In this document: piece by piece, positions 16,352-25,751 of the stretch
Layout: each line of letters starts with the position of its first letter
Numbering within the stretch: position 1 is the stretch's first letter
DNA from: Pseudomonadota bacterium
GTDB taxonomy: Bacteria; Bdellovibrionota; UBA2428
NCBI GenBank assembly: GCA_018001635.1
Contig: JAGNHS010000024.1
Span: 1-43,125, forward strand
Length of the DNA stretch: 43,125 nucleotides
Direction of reading: 5' to 3'
Position numbers and translations under genes: made by a program
Notes under the pieces: generated by a model
Told to the model about the DNA's origin: nothing
The model's database searches: none
What the model saw: the letters and a program-made list of their open reading frames with translations, nothing else

Positions 16352-17515
16352 TCAAAATCCAGGAAAAACACCAGCGCGAAGCTGTCGAGCTAATATGATG
16401 CGCATCACTTCGTTAGTTCCTGCACCAATTTCAATAAGCTTAGCATCTCTCATATAGCGTTCCACAGGATATTCTTTGGTATAACCGTATCCACCTAACA
16501 TTTGAATCGCGTCTAAGGCAATTTTGGTAGCCACTTGAGCAGCAAAAAGTTTCGACGATGTGCCCAGCATTAAAGCTTCACTCGAAGACAAGCCAAATTT
16601 ATCAATAGCCGCAGCGGCTTCATAAGTTAAAGACCTCGCAGCTAAATATTCGGCAGTAGCATCGGCCAACATTTTTTGTATCATTTGAAAATCCATTAAA
16701 GATTGGTCAAACTGCTTTCGATCAATCACATATCCGGTGGAATATTTAATACATTCACGAGCAATGCCCAATGATATTCCCGCAATGGTCACGCGCTCTA
16801 AAAGTAAATTTCGATTCATATGACCAATACTAGAACCTTCAGCGCCTACCAAATTTTCTGCAGGAACTTTGCAATTATCAAAGACTAGTTCACAAGTGGG
16901 CGAGGCTCGCATTCCAAATTTATTGAGTTTGCGACTCACGCTAAAACCCGGAAATGATTTTTCAACAATAAAAGTACTGATGTCTTTTTTGGTGGGACCT
17001 GTTTTCGCATAAACCCAAAAAAAATCAGAATGAGATGCGTTCGTGATCCACATTTTGGTGCCCTTTAAAAAATAAAAGTCACCTTGTCTTTTAGCCTCTG
17101 TTTTTAATCCAAAAGCATCTGACCCCGATCCAGGTTCACTTATGGCCATAGAACCAATCCATTCACCCGAACAAAGCTTAGGAAGATACTTTGCTTTTTG
17201 CTCATCAGAGCCATTAGCACTTAAATTGTTAACGGCTAAAATAGAGTGCGCCAAATAGGAAAGTGTGGTGCTTGCGCAGGCTGCCCCAAGCTCTTCCATC
17301 ACCAAAGTCGCGGCCACCGAATCTAAGCCACTTCCTCCAAAACGAGTGTCTGCAGTGACTCCCAACAAGCCCATCTCACCCAATTTCTTCATAGCTTCAA
17401 TGTTAAAACCTTGCTTTTCGTCGAGTTCCTCAGCCTTAGGGCGAAGTTCTTGGTCGGCAAAACGACGCACGGTTTCTTTTAGACTATGATGGGTTTCATT
17501 AAAAAATAAGCTCAT
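16352..17515 (-). CDS. Acyl-CoA dehydrogenase, isovaleryl-CoA dehydrogenase type
   Basis: This FAD enzyme introduces an alpha-beta double bond into acyl-CoA and passes electrons to ETF. The family signatures AMSEPGSGSDAFGLKTEA and GGYGYTKEYPVERYMRDAK are present at normal positions in 387 residues. The usual catalytic Glu of medium-chain enzymes (Y-E-G-T) is absent: the motif reads GAGTNE. A Glu is instead found in LLLERVTIAG, the place where isovaleryl-CoA dehydrogenases carry their base. That points to branched-chain substrates, as in leucine breakdown. A GAGAGG site precedes the ATG. The thiolase at 33401 and the MaoC pair at 20456-21257 are other acyl-CoA enzymes in the window but not linked in an operon. 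Confidence 0.92.
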   Translation of the reverse strand: MSLFFNETHHSLKETVRRFADQELRPKAEELDEKQGFNIEAMKKLGEMGLLGVTADTRFGGSGLDSVAATLVMEELGAACASTTLSYLAHSILAVNNLSANGSDEQKAKYLPKLCSGEWIGSMAISEPGSGSDAFGLKTEAKRQGDFYFLKGTKMWITNASHSDFFWVYAKTGPTKKDISTFIVEKSFPGFSVSRKLNKFGMRASPTCELVFDNCKVPAENLVGAEGSSIGHMNRNLLLERVTIAGISLGIARECIKYSTGYVIDRKQFDQSLMDFQMIQKMLADATAEYLAARSLTYEAAAAIDKFGLSSSEALMLGTSSKLFAAQVATKIALDAIQMLGGYGYTKEYPVERYMRDAKLIEIGAGTNEVMRIILARQLRAGVFPGF

Positions 17516-17593
17516 GGGGCCTCTCTAGACCCTTTATAAAACCCCAATCAAAATAAAGAAAGCTCTGACTTATAAAATGAGTCTTCCAGCAAA

Positions 17594-17622
17594 TTGACCG
17601 CCAGGAATAAATTACATATTCT
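17594..17622 (+). promoter_or_regulatory. Sigma-70-like promoter placing transcription start at the ATG
   Basis: TTGACC (-35, 17594-17599) and TATTCT (-10, 17617-17622) are separated by exactly 17 bp. Transcription would begin about 17628-17630, directly at the ATG at 17631, so the message would be leaderless. No ribosome-binding site is present upstream, consistent with this. Confidence 0.55.
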
Positions 17623-17630
17623 GTTTTCGC

Positions 17631-18743
17631 ATGAAAGCCATCGCAGATAGCGTCGAAGAACTCATCGGTAACACTCCCCTCTTAAGAACTCACAGGGCCC
17701 TGAATGATTTACCACTGGGTTATTGGCTTAAAGAACAAGGAGTCAGCAAAGCTCCTTCTCAACTAAAAAGTGAGCTCCTAGTTAAACTAGAGTTTTTCAA
17801 TCCCGGCGGTAGCGTTAAAGATCGTATTGCCAAGCACATTATTACTCAGGCTGAAAAACGCGGTGAAATTAAAAAGGGCGCCACAATTGTTGAGGCCACC
17901 TCAGGAAATACTGGAGCCGGTTTGGCTCTCATCGCAGCTCTGCGCGGTTATAAAGCCATACTCGTTATGCCCGACAAAATGTCGGCTGAAAAAATCAATG
18001 CTCTAAGAGCCTTCGGAGCTAGCGTTGTGATTTCCCCAAGCGAAGTGAGCTCTGAAGACCCTAACTATTATTGCAATGTTGCTAAAAGACTGAGCCAAGA
18101 AATTCCAAATGCGTTTTTAGCCAATCAATATTTCAATCCCGACAATCCCCAAGCACACTATGAAACAACAGGCCCTGAAATTTGGAATCAAACTGAAGGA
18201 AAGCTCGATGTTTTTATTGCAGGCATTGGTACAGGTGGAACCATGTCGGGAATCGCTCGTTATCTTAAAGAGAAAAATCCTAAAATTAAAATAGTAGGTG
18301 TCGATCCCAAAGGTAGTATTTATACCAATCTTTTCAAAACAGGAAAAATATTTGGCTATGAACGCTATCTAGTTGAAGGTATCGGCGAAGATGTGCTTCC
18401 CGGAAGCATGGATCTAAAATTAATGGATGAATGTGTGACTGTTAAAGACGACGAGTCTTTTTCAATGACCCGCATTTTAGCTGAACGTGAAGCCATTTTA
18501 GTTGGAGGCTCGTGTGGTTCGGCCTATTTTGGAGCCGTTCAATATTTGCAAAAACATGAGGCCGAAGGCGGCAAGCCCCTAAGAGCCCTTGTTCTATTAC
18601 CCGACAGCGGAAGTCGTTACCTATCTAAAGTCTTTAACGATGGATGGCTCAATGAAAAGAAACTACCGACCGAATGGGGTGCCTTTAAACCCGCCGGAAA
18701 AATCTCCTACATCGATGGCGCTAAAAAAGTCCCCGGCGTATAA
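17631..18743 (+). CDS. PLP-dependent cysteine synthase / cystathionine beta-synthase family enzyme
   Basis: This fold-type II PLP enzyme catalyses beta-replacement on serine or O-acetylserine. It has the start signature ELIGNTPLLRT, the PLP lysine in NPGGSVKDRIAKH, the substrate loop EATSGNTGAGLAL, and the phosphate-binding loop GIGTGGTMSGIARYLKEK. The segment PSEVSSEDPNYYCNVAKRL is the form typical of cystathionine beta-synthases, so use of homocysteine is plausible; no CBS regulatory domain follows. A short insert after PLLRT (residues 23-45) is unusual. The length of 370 residues is slightly longer than CysK. The gene stands alone with a promoter that implies a leaderless transcript. Confidence 0.92.
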   Translation: MKAIADSVEELIGNTPLLRTHRALNDLPLGYWLKEQGVSKAPSQLKSELLVKLEFFNPGGSVKDRIAKHIITQAEKRGEIKKGATIVEATSGNTGAGLALIAALRGYKAILVMPDKMSAEKINALRAFGASVVISPSEVSSEDPNYYCNVAKRLSQEIPNAFLANQYFNPDNPQAHYETTGPEIWNQTEGKLDVFIAGIGTGGTMSGIARYLKEKNPKIKIVGVDPKGSIYTNLFKTGKIFGYERYLVEGIGEDVLPGSMDLKLMDECVTVKDDESFSMTRILAEREAILVGGSCGSAYFGAVQYLQKHEAEGGKPLRALVLLPDSGSRYLSKVFNDGWLNEKKLPTEWGAFKPAGKISYIDGAKKVPGV

Positions 18744-18768
18744 AATAAGATAGCTTGCTCAAGCTCTT

Positions 18769-18790
18769 CCCACTCTTAACGTCGCACAGT
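18769..18790 (+). repeat. Dispersed 21-24 nt motif, copy 1
   Basis: CCACTCTTAACGTCGCACAG and the following T recur at 31814-31834 on the opposite strand and, with one change, at 31945-31969. This copy ends 54 nt before the start codon of the 18845 gene. A small hairpin (AGCTTG/CAAGCT, 18752-18765) lies just before it and may end the preceding gene's transcript. Confidence 0.6.
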
Positions 18791-18844
18791 AAGTGCTTCT
18801 TATTCAAAAATTGATTGTAATTTAACGAAATCTTCACGGTCTAA

Positions 18845-20470
18845 ATGCTTGAATCGGGCGATAATAAAAGAGTGAAGAAGTTATTATTTTTGAGCTTAGC
18901 CTCAATGGTCTCCATTGAGAAGTCCTGGTCTCAAGCAGGCCCAGGTGGTGGCACACCCTCTACTGTAGACACTTCACAAAGTGCTGCCGATGCTTTGGCC
19001 GAACGAGAAAGGGCCCTACAACTTTCGCAACAAATTTCTTCAATTAATAATAGTTACAACGACCAAGAAACAAGTATCAATTCACAAATATCGCAAGCCA
19101 AGCTGGCCAAAGCGCAATGTACAACGACATATGAAGACGCCAAAACGGCTGCCAATTCTCAAGCCGAACAAACTAAATCCAGCGCACTTTCAAATTTAAT
19201 GAGCGGACTCATGGGACCCGCCACTCAAATGTTGGGGAACAGTGCCAATAGCGAAAGTAAAAAAAGCAAAGCTTCTTTTGAAAATGAAGTGAATGCTTAT
19301 AACTCAGCAGCTGGAGATGTTGAAGCCACACTTAGAAAAAACGGAAAAGCTGTGAATGGCATTCCCACTCTCAGCACAAGTGACCCAGCGAGCGTTGAAT
19401 CAATGGCCTCCCTTTCAACTACACAATTAAAAAATGCATGTAATGAAATTATGGATACAGCTCAGGCACACGGAGGCACGCTCAACAGTCAGGCCTTCAT
19501 TGTGGCCAATAGAGATTCACAGAACTGCTTGGCTTCAGTCAAAGAAATGGAAACCCACTTTAACAACGCAAAAACTCAAGCCACCAACGTTAAAGACGGA
19601 AAATCCGCACAAGCAACGACTTTAGCTACCACAGCCATTGTTGCTGGGGCTGGACTCTGGGGATACAACACTCAAAAAAAAGGTGCTGAATCCACCAAAG
19701 AAGCCGCCCTTGATTCAGCCGAGAATACTCGAGATGCTTGCATTGACGGTTACGAGCAACAAATTAGCGATTTAGAAAAACAACTTGCCACTCTTGATAG
19801 CAGACGCGATGAAGAAATTGATTTTGCTAGACAAGCGGCCGGTCTCGCCGAAGATTATGCCAACTTAAATAGCAACACCTCTCAAGGCCCAGACCCCACA
19901 CCCAACTTACCTATCAACCCTGACAGTTTGCTAAATTCCAACGACAACCTCTTACTGAGTGGTGCAAAAATAAACGACCCCACGCTTCCATCTTCTTCTG
20001 ATGGCAGCGGCGACAACAACAATTCTAACAGCAACGCAGCCAACCAAGCCGCTAACGGAGCTGGCGGAGGCGGAGCCGGCGGCGGTGGTGGCGGAGAAGC
20101 CACACCACCCAATTGGACTTTCGGAAGCCCCTACCCTGGCAACGTCGGTGGCGGTGGTCTTCCAGAGCAACCTGGATCAGGAACATTCACCGCAGAAGGT
20201 GGCGGTTTCCCAGGAGGATTCAACTCTGCAGAAGATGCATTTGCGAGCTTCGATCCTAATTCAGACTATGGAGACGGAGAAAGTTCTGGTGGCTCAGGTG
20301 GTGCTGGCGATGGCGGGCTTTTATTGATGATGAAACGAGCACGACAAAGATTAACAGCTCACGCAGCTGAATTACTAGCACCCAACAATTACAACGCTAT
20401 TGCTCGCAAAGACCCTCAACCCAACGCTCCCGATAGCAAACGTAAAGCCGCTAGCTTAAGTCGCTTGTGA
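18845..20470 (+). CDS. Exported Gly-rich, coiled-coil protein of unknown function
   Basis: The N-terminus contains a signal-like helix (VKKLLFLSLASMVSIEKSWSQA). The ATG at 18845 is taken as the start, but an in-frame GTG at 18872 would give the more typical MKKLLFLSLASM. The order is: coiled coil at about 50-85 with a Cys; Ala/Ser/Gln-rich helices; a hydrophobic Ala-rich segment (TTLATTAIVAGAGLWGYNT); a second coiled coil (QQISDLEKQLATLDSRRDEE); then an Asn/Gly-rich stretch about 390-490 with runs of Gly; and finally a basic C-terminus (KRARQRLTAHAAELL). The Gly-rich part looks like a flexible surface or matrix linker. Its 3' end overlaps the convergent MaoC gene by 15 bp. Function unknown. 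Confidence 0.82.
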   Translation: MLESGDNKRVKKLLFLSLASMVSIEKSWSQAGPGGGTPSTVDTSQSAADALAERERALQLSQQISSINNSYNDQETSINSQISQAKLAKAQCTTTYEDAKTAANSQAEQTKSSALSNLMSGLMGPATQMLGNSANSESKKSKASFENEVNAYNSAAGDVEATLRKNGKAVNGIPTLSTSDPASVESMASLSTTQLKNACNEIMDTAQAHGGTLNSQAFIVANRDSQNCLASVKEMETHFNNAKTQATNVKDGKSAQATTLATTAIVAGAGLWGYNTQKKGAESTKEAALDSAENTRDACIDGYEQQISDLEKQLATLDSRRDEEIDFARQAAGLAEDYANLNSNTSQGPDPTPNLPINPDSLLNSNDNLLLSGAKINDPTLPSSSDGSGDNNNSNSNAANQAANGAGGGGAGGGGGGEATPPNWTFGSPYPGNVGGGGLPEQPGSGTFTAEGGGFPGGFNSAEDAFASFDPNSDYGDGESSGGSGGAGDGGLLLMMKRARQRLTAHAAELLAPNNYNAIARKDPQPNAPDSKRKAASLSRL

Positions 20471-20821
20471 GTATTGAATATAAAAAACGCATTTGAGCTC
20501 ATTATTTAAATTTCCATATATCGAAATTTTAAATTCAAGCTCTGATTTATTTTCTTTTTCCACTCTAATGTCTTCATCAACCCAAGTGATAGAAGAAAAC
20601 TTGGCATCAAACCCTTGAATGAGAATATTTGAATTTTTTTTAGTCGCTAAAGCATATACCCAACAATACAAACACATTCCATGAACTATAAGTTTCTCAA
20701 AACCACGAGACTTAACAGTGCTCTCGCTATAATGAATTGGATTATGGTCGCCCGAAACCCAAGCAAAGGCCAGAAGATCGTTTTTTGAAAAAGAATGCTT
20801 TTCAATCCAAAGTTCATTCAT
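20456..20821 (-). CDS. MaoC-like (R)-specific hydratase, catalytic subunit
   Basis: A 121-residue single hot-dog domain with the hydratase motif AWVSGDHNPIHYSE. The Asp, Asn and His of D-x-N-P-I-H match the catalytic D/H pair of (R)-specific enoyl-CoA hydratases. This is followed by the GFEKLIVHGM segment that completes the MaoC signature. It begins 1 nt after the stop codon of an N-terminal-type hot-dog gene, so the two probably form a heterodimer like split MaoC enzymes (for example mycobacterial HadA/HadB). Likely substrates are 3-hydroxyacyl-CoA or acyl-ACP intermediates. Its 3' end overlaps the convergent 18845 gene. Confidence 0.88.
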   Translation of the reverse strand: MNELWIEKHSFSKNDLLAFAWVSGDHNPIHYSESTVKSRGFEKLIVHGMCLYCWVYALATKKNSNILIQGFDAKFSSITWVDEDIRVEKENKSELEFKISIYGNLNNELKCVFYIQYSQAT

Positions 20822-20822
20822 C

Positions 20823-21257
20823 TTAAGACATCTCTCTTACAAATAATGTAGTAATTGAGCGCGAAATCACTTCGTCGTTTCTATAAAAATTAGTTGTAAT
20901 TTCTAGCAATACAAAGGGATTAGCCGACTTTCGCTTACTCAGAACTCTCGTAATTCTTGGTGAAGTTCTAATTTCATCACCCACAAAAGCTTCTTTTAAA
21001 TATTCAAACCTCTGAGTGGTGTGTAACAATTGCGCCAACTCAATTCCCAACACATCAAAAAGATAAAAATCGGCATCACGCAGACAAGCTAAAAAAACCT
21101 GTGGTACTTTGTTATTAGAGTTATGAAAATCAGATTTTATAGGAATGCCTACGCTTCTTTGAAAATCATTAACCCAATTTTGATTAATTTTGAAAAAAAA
21201 ATCTGGAAACTGGCGATCAGTCAATTCATGAGTAAGGGAGTCTAATTTTGCGGCCAC
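20823..21257 (-). CDS. MaoC-like hydratase, non-catalytic hot-dog subunit
   Basis: The product (144 residues from the chosen start) resembles the N-terminal half of double hot-dog MaoC dehydratases. It shows a ligand region around LLHTTQRFEYLKEAFVGDEIRTSPRITRV and later beta strands (FVLLEITTNFYRNDEVISRSITTLFVRE). It lacks D-x-N-P-x-H, as expected for the structural partner. The GTG at 21257 is preferred because an AGGAGAAGG ribosome-binding site sits 7 nt upstream; a longer frame opens at GTG 21284 without one. The chosen start overlaps the divergent TTG start of the 21248 gene by 10 bp. One base separates its stop from the catalytic subunit gene. Confidence 0.78.
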   Translation of the reverse strand: MAAKLDSLTHELTDRQFPDFFFKINQNWVNDFQRSVGIPIKSDFHNSNNKVPQVFLACLRDADFYLFDVLGIELAQLLHTTQRFEYLKEAFVGDEIRTSPRITRVLSKRKSANPFVLLEITTNFYRNDEVISRSITTLFVREMS

Positions 21258-22144
21258 TGAAAATCCTTCTCCTCTTAATAACACTTTTTCAGCTCAGCAC
21301 CACAGTGCAAGCTAAGGCGCTATATTACCCGCAAAACATTGAAGACCTCTATCACGGAATGTCGGAACCCTTTCTTTCTTTGGCACATTACGGCATACAA
21401 TACAAAAATCGCTTAGCCTTTCACCAACAAGAAAATTCTGCATTAAGCCTTCATGCGGCCCTTCCTTTCGGCTCTCGAAAGCAAGAAATTAGAGCCTCAG
21501 GATGGGCTTGGGGTATCGGCGGAGGTGTTAGCGATTATTTAAATAAAGGCGACCGAATTTTAGCCCCTTCCATTTATTTTTGGGATCTCATGATTGGTCG
21601 AGGCACTAATGAAGCTGATTTAGGCTCTAATACTGGTCTATTAGGTTTTTTTGAAATTGGCTTTAGAGATGAGCGACCCAATTACCTCAATGATCAAAGG
21701 CAAGTTCTTCACGATGCTGATCGATTTCTACCCGAACATCGTCATAGCTTTAATTTTAGAATGGGAGCTCGATTTCACCCCCTTGGCGAAGGTCTAGTTG
21801 AACAACACCCAAGACATTTTTCTACATCGATCTATGTACTTGTTTCTGCACCTTATAAATCTACAGAATGGAGAAGCCAAGTAAACTTCGATATTTTGGC
21901 AAGAGTTAATTCTTGGTACATTTTATCTTGGGAAAATTCCATCTTTAAATCCTTTGATAAAAAGCGCGTTTACATTGTGGATGACGTAAAACACGTATTC
22001 TCGATGGGACTTAAAAATGATTTTTATTTTAGCCCAAGAAGTCTTTTTCAACTCGGATTTAATTGGAAGTACCTAAGAGGATCAGAACGCCACTTTATTT
22101 CCCCTTGGCCCTCCTTGCTCGCAAATTTTAATTTAGCTTTTTAA
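21248..22144 (+). CDS. Probable outer-membrane beta-barrel protein
   Basis: The gene starts with TTG at 21248, supported by an AAGGGAG ribosome-binding site 7 nt upstream and by the signal peptide it adds (LKILLLLITLFQLSTTVQAKA). The 298-residue product alternates aromatic and polar residues in many short amphipathic strands (for example YIFW- and NFRMG-type segments) and ends in FNLAF. A C-terminal Phe after an alternating strand is the classical signal for outer-membrane insertion. SWAWGIGGGVSDYL-like turns are Gly-rich. No pore or enzyme family is recognised. The gene runs divergently from the split MaoC genes with overlapping 5' ends and converges on the FHA membrane protein. Confidence 0.75.
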   Translation: MRPLKILLLLITLFQLSTTVQAKALYYPQNIEDLYHGMSEPFLSLAHYGIQYKNRLAFHQQENSALSLHAALPFGSRKQEIRASGWAWGIGGGVSDYLNKGDRILAPSIYFWDLMIGRGTNEADLGSNTGLLGFFEIGFRDERPNYLNDQRQVLHDADRFLPEHRHSFNFRMGARFHPLGEGLVEQHPRHFSTSIYVLVSAPYKSTEWRSQVNFDILARVNSWYILSWENSIFKSFDKKRVYIVDDVKHVFSMGLKNDFYFSPRSLFQLGFNWKYLRGSERHFISPWPSLLANFNLAF

Positions 22145-22166
22145 TTGATAATGATTATAACAAATT

Positions 22167-23564
22167 TCAAAATCCGATATTAAGCAAATCTGTAGCTTTG
22201 AGTCTCATAAATTCAGGAATAGATCGCTCAACTTGTCTTGCCATTAACCGAGTGTCCAGTTCACTTCGCAAGACAAAAAGTGAGGTCAGTAATTTATCAT
22301 CTGAAAGGTTTTGATTTCTTAGCAAAACTAAAAGTTCATCTTTTTCATTGTTTAATCCCATATTGCCCAGAGTTTCAAAATACAGAGTCAAGGAGTCCAT
22401 AGACTTTCCCTCTTGCCTAAGCACTCGAATCATTCCATCAATGGCCGCAATTAACGCAATTCGATTGGCCATCTCAAAAAGGTAGGCAGGCTTAATTTGC
22501 CCTGTTGTTTCAATGGCCGCTGCAAAAAATAAAGCCACGCAGAGTTTTTGCTTTTCCCAATCTCCCACATCTTGACGGGCACACTCCGCGCGAACTTTTT
22601 CGACTCTAAAATTAAAATACTGACCAAAAACGAAGCTTGAGCCTACAAGCTCTTCTGCAAAAAGGTTCCAACGATCTGATGATATATTTTTAAGTTCACC
22701 CGACTTATAGAGCGAATAAAATTCTTGAACTTTTGATAATTTTGAAATTGCTAAATTGCCATTTAATAAAGCGGAAAAGCTAGGCCATAGAATCGAAACT
22801 AAAAGCAAGAAATAACAAAAAATTCGACTGAGCTTATTCGACAAAAAGAATGACCAATCCAAATAAAGTGGAAGACGTTTTTTATTAAAATATCTCAGCC
22901 CCAACCATGGAATGATTAAAAGAATAAAGATGAAAATTAAGAACTGCTCCAACCTGAGACGATGAAAAAATAATAAATCTAAAGAGGCGCCACTGATCAT
23001 CATAAAAGGGTCTAAATTATTTAAAGGCGACAAGACCCTCGACCAAAAGAAGCTTTTTAAAAATAGAGCCAACATAAGACTCAAAACCGAAAAGGACCAT
23101 TGGCCAGCGCTTATCGTTTTAGTCACTAAATTTGTGCGATGAATCTCTGTCGGCTTTTGATCGATATAATTATATCGAAGAGTTGGATTTTTTTGAGTCT
23201 TAGTGCGCGTCGCATTTTCTTCGAGCACCTCAGTTTTTTCGAGCGGTAATTGCTCCGCCCTCCAACTGAAATCTACTTTGACTTTTCCAATTTTAACTTT
23301 AAGTTTTGTATCGAGGGGCGTGAATTGTCTTTCTCGAAATTTTTCTTTTTCATCTTCTATAAAACTACCAAAACGCGAATTCAAATCACGCAAAATAACT
23401 ATGGTTCCGCTCCATTCAAATTCTAAATGCAATGAAGATACCGAACGAGACTCCAAAAGAAGGTCAGCAGCCTGCGAGCGACCAAAGCGTAGCTTTTGCC
23501 CTGGACGCAACTCAAAGCTGAGATTTCGACCCTCTATATTGAGCTCCAAAACTAAAAGATTCAC
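22167..23564 (-). CDS. FHA-domain membrane protein
   Basis: The N-terminal 100 residues form an FHA domain (LRFGRSQAADLLLESRSVSSLHLEF, then LRDLNSRFGSFI), which binds phosphothreonine peptides. A linker of about 60 residues leads to three hydrophobic segments (near FSVLSLMLALFLKSFFW, FLIFIFILLIIPWLGLRYF and IFCYFLLLVSILWPSFSALL). A helical C-terminal domain of about 190 residues with one pair of Cys residues (RAECARQ; KLCVALF) follows. The FHA domain would face the cytoplasm. The start is GTG with a weak AAGAGA site. It lies 32 bp downstream of fusA on the same strand. The overall architecture is not one I can name. Confidence 0.85.
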   Translation of the reverse strand: MNLLVLELNIEGRNLSFELRPGQKLRFGRSQAADLLLESRSVSSLHLEFEWSGTIVILRDLNSRFGSFIEDEKEKFRERQFTPLDTKLKVKIGKVKVDFSWRAEQLPLEKTEVLEENATRTKTQKNPTLRYNYIDQKPTEIHRTNLVTKTISAGQWSFSVLSLMLALFLKSFFWSRVLSPLNNLDPFMMISGASLDLLFFHRLRLEQFLIFIFILLIIPWLGLRYFNKKRLPLYLDWSFFLSNKLSRIFCYFLLLVSILWPSFSALLNGNLAISKLSKVQEFYSLYKSGELKNISSDRWNLFAEELVGSSFVFGQYFNFRVEKVRAECARQDVGDWEKQKLCVALFFAAAIETTGQIKPAYLFEMANRIALIAAIDGMIRVLRQEGKSMDSLTLYFETLGNMGLNNEKDELLVLLRNQNLSDDKLLTSLFVLRSELDTRLMARQVERSIPEFMRLKATDLLNIGF

Positions 23565-23596
23565 TCTCTTAGTTTGAAGGAGCCCTCAGACTTTGT

Positions 23597-25705
23597 CTAC
23601 TTGTTCTCGGCTGCGCGTTTCTTCTGGTATTCCTTAATCATTTCCTCTTGGACGTTACGAGGAACAGGCTCATATTTGGCAAATTCCATTGAAAACTCAC
23701 CCTTACCTTGAGTGGCAGAGCGAAGATCTGTGGAATAACCAAACATTTGAGAGAACGGAACGTTTGCAGAAGCTGTAAAATAACGCTCTACAGTTTGAGA
23801 TTCTAAAATAACTCCGCGACGTTGGTTAAGCTGACCAATAACAGTTCCTTGGAACTCTTCAGGGGCCGCAACTTCAACCTTCATAATAGGTTCCAAAATA
23901 ACAGGACCTGCGGCTTTGTAATTCTCACGGAAGGCTGCCATAGCTGCCAATCTGAACGCTAATTCAGATGAATCCACAGGGTGATAAGAACCGTCGTTAA
24001 CGTTAACCTTAACGTTAACCACAGGAGCACCAATCAAGAGACCTTTTTTGAGCTGCTCTTGGAATCCTTTATCTACAGCAGGGATGTATTCCTTAGGAAT
24101 AGATCCACCCACAACTTTATTTTCAAATTCATAAGTTTTTCCAGCATCCGCAGGAATGGGTTCGAAGAATCCAAGCACTTTCGCAAATTGTCCCGCACCA
24201 CCAGTTTGCTTTTTGTGAGTGTATTCGTAATCCGCTTTTTGAGTGATCGTTTCGCGATAAGCCACTTGAGGATTACCCACTTCAACTTCAACACCATATT
24301 CACGTTTCATACGTTCTACGTAAATTTCCAAATGCAACTCACCCATACCAGAAATAAGAGTGTCACCAGATTCTTCATCACGAGACACACGGAAAGTTGG
24401 ATCTTCTTTAGAAAAGCGGTTCAATGCTTTTGAAAAGTTCACCTGAGCATCGCGATTCTTAGGCTTAACGGCCAAAGAAATTACGGCATCAGCTACGTGC
24501 ATAGAAGTCATAGTGTAATCGATCTTACCGTCAGTAAAAGTGTCACCCGAAGAACATTCCACACCGAATAGAGCTACGATATCGCCCGCAACTGCCGTTT
24601 CAACATCGTGCATTTCATCAGCATGCATTCGAACTACGCGAGGAATTTTAACTTTTTTATTTCCAGCGTTGACGTTAAAAATAAAGTCACCCTTATTGAG
24701 GGAACCTTGGTAAATGCGCATATAAGTTAACTGACCATAACGACCATCTTCCAATTTGAACGCCAAACCCACCAATGGAAGTGTCGCATCTGATTTCAAG
24801 ATGATTTCTTTTTCGCCATCTCGTTGGTCAAGCGCCTTATTCACAACTTCATCAGGATTTGGAAGATAACGGCAAACACCATCCAAAAGAACTTGCACAC
24901 CTTTATTTTTGAAAGCAGTTCCTACAAACACAGGAACAAACTTTAAAGAAAGTGTTGCTTTACGTATCGCTGGAATTAATTCCGCTTCAGTCACTTCTTC
25001 TTCGTTGAGGTATTTTTCAGCAATTTTATCGTCAAAATCGCCAAGAGCCGCAATCAAATCATTTCGAGCTGCAGCACATTTTTCTTTATATTCAGCAGGA
25101 CACTCTTCAGCGCGAATGTTTTCACCATTATCGCCATCGAAGAAATAAGCCTTCATATTTAACAAATCGACCATCCCTTGGAACTGATCTTCAGCGCCCA
25201 TGGGATAATTCACCATCCATGCATTGAGCATAAGTTTGTCGCGAAGCATGTCGACTACGCGGAATGGGTTGGCGCCTGCGCGGTCCATTTTATTAATGAA
25301 AGCCAAACGAGGCACGCCATAACGACGCATTTGACGGTCTACAGTGATCGATTGAGACTGAACGCCCGCAACCGCACAAAGAACAAGTACCGCACCATCA
25401 AGAACGCGGAGTGCGCGCTCAACTTCTACGGTAAAATCTACGTGTCCGGGAGTATCAATTAAGTTGATATTGTAATCGCCCCAAGTGCAATAAGTGGCGG
25501 CCGATTGAATAGTGATACCTTTTTCACGCTCAAGCTCCATGAAATCCATGGTAGCGCCCACACCGGACTTACCCTTAACTTCTTCGATTTTGTGAATTTT
25601 TCCAGTGTAAAACAACACACGCTCAGAAAGTGTGGTCTTTCCAGAATCGATATGGGCCGAGATTCCAATGTTTCTAACTTTTGTGATATCGCCTACTTTT
25701 GCCAT
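23597..25705 (-). CDS. fusA: Translation elongation factor G
   Basis: EF-G is the GTPase that drives tRNA and mRNA translocation on the ribosome. The G motifs are intact: [19 protein letters not shown] (G1), [20 protein letters not shown] (G3) and NKMDRAGA (G4). Domain order and the length of 702 residues are standard, and domain IV ([10 protein letters not shown], then [17 protein letters not shown]) is present. It is transcribed alone rather than in a str operon: rpsL, rpsG and tuf are not adjacent. An AAAGG ribosome-binding site precedes the ATG. The methyltransferase fusion gene lies 46 bp upstream and the FHA gene 32 bp downstream on the same strand. Confidence 0.97.
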   Translation of the reverse strand: MAKVGDITKVRNIGISAHIDSGKTTLSERVLFYTGKIHKIEEVKGKSGVGATMDFMELEREKGITIQSAATYCTWGDYNINLIDTPGHVDFTVEVERALRVLDGAVLVLCAVAGVQSQSITVDRQMRRYGVPRLAFINKMDRAGANPFRVVDMLRDKLMLNAWMVNYPMGAEDQFQGMVDLLNMKAYFFDGDNGENIRAEECPAEYKEKCAAARNDLIAALGDFDDKIAEKYLNEEEVTEAELIPAIRKATLSLKFVPVFVGTAFKNKGVQVLLDGVCRYLPNPDEVVNKALDQRDGEKEIILKSDATLPLVGLAFKLEDGRYGQLTYMRIYQGSLNKGDFIFNVNAGNKKVKIPRVVRMHADEMHDVETAVAGDIVALFGVECSSGDTFTDGKIDYTMTSMHVADAVISLAVKPKNRDAQVNFSKALNRFSKEDPTFRVSRDEESGDTLISGMGELHLEIYVERMKREYGVEVEVGNPQVAYRETITQKADYEYTHKKQTGGAGQFAKVLGFFEPIPADAGKTYEFENKVVGGSIPKEYIPAVDKGFQEQLKKGLLIGAPVVNVKVNVNDGSYHPVDSSELAFRLAAMAAFRENYKAAGPVILEPIMKVEVAAPEEFQGTVIGQLNQRRGVILESQTVERYFTASANVPFSQMFGYSTDLRSATQGKGEFSMEFAKYEPVPRNVQEEMIKEYQKKRAAENK

Positions 25706-25751
25706 TTTTTATTGCTACCTTTTCAAAATTAAAAATTACCCCAAAGCTATA

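Noticed and set aside
19882..20327. Pro/Ala-rich frames on the minus strand and an alternate plus frame
   Set aside because: They are by-products of the Gly-codon-rich part of the 18845 gene; the main frame carries the signal peptide and the coiled coils.
23981..24433. Plus-strand 150-codon open frame
   Set aside because: It is antisense to the highly conserved fusA gene, has no signal or domain and is explained as a shadow frame.
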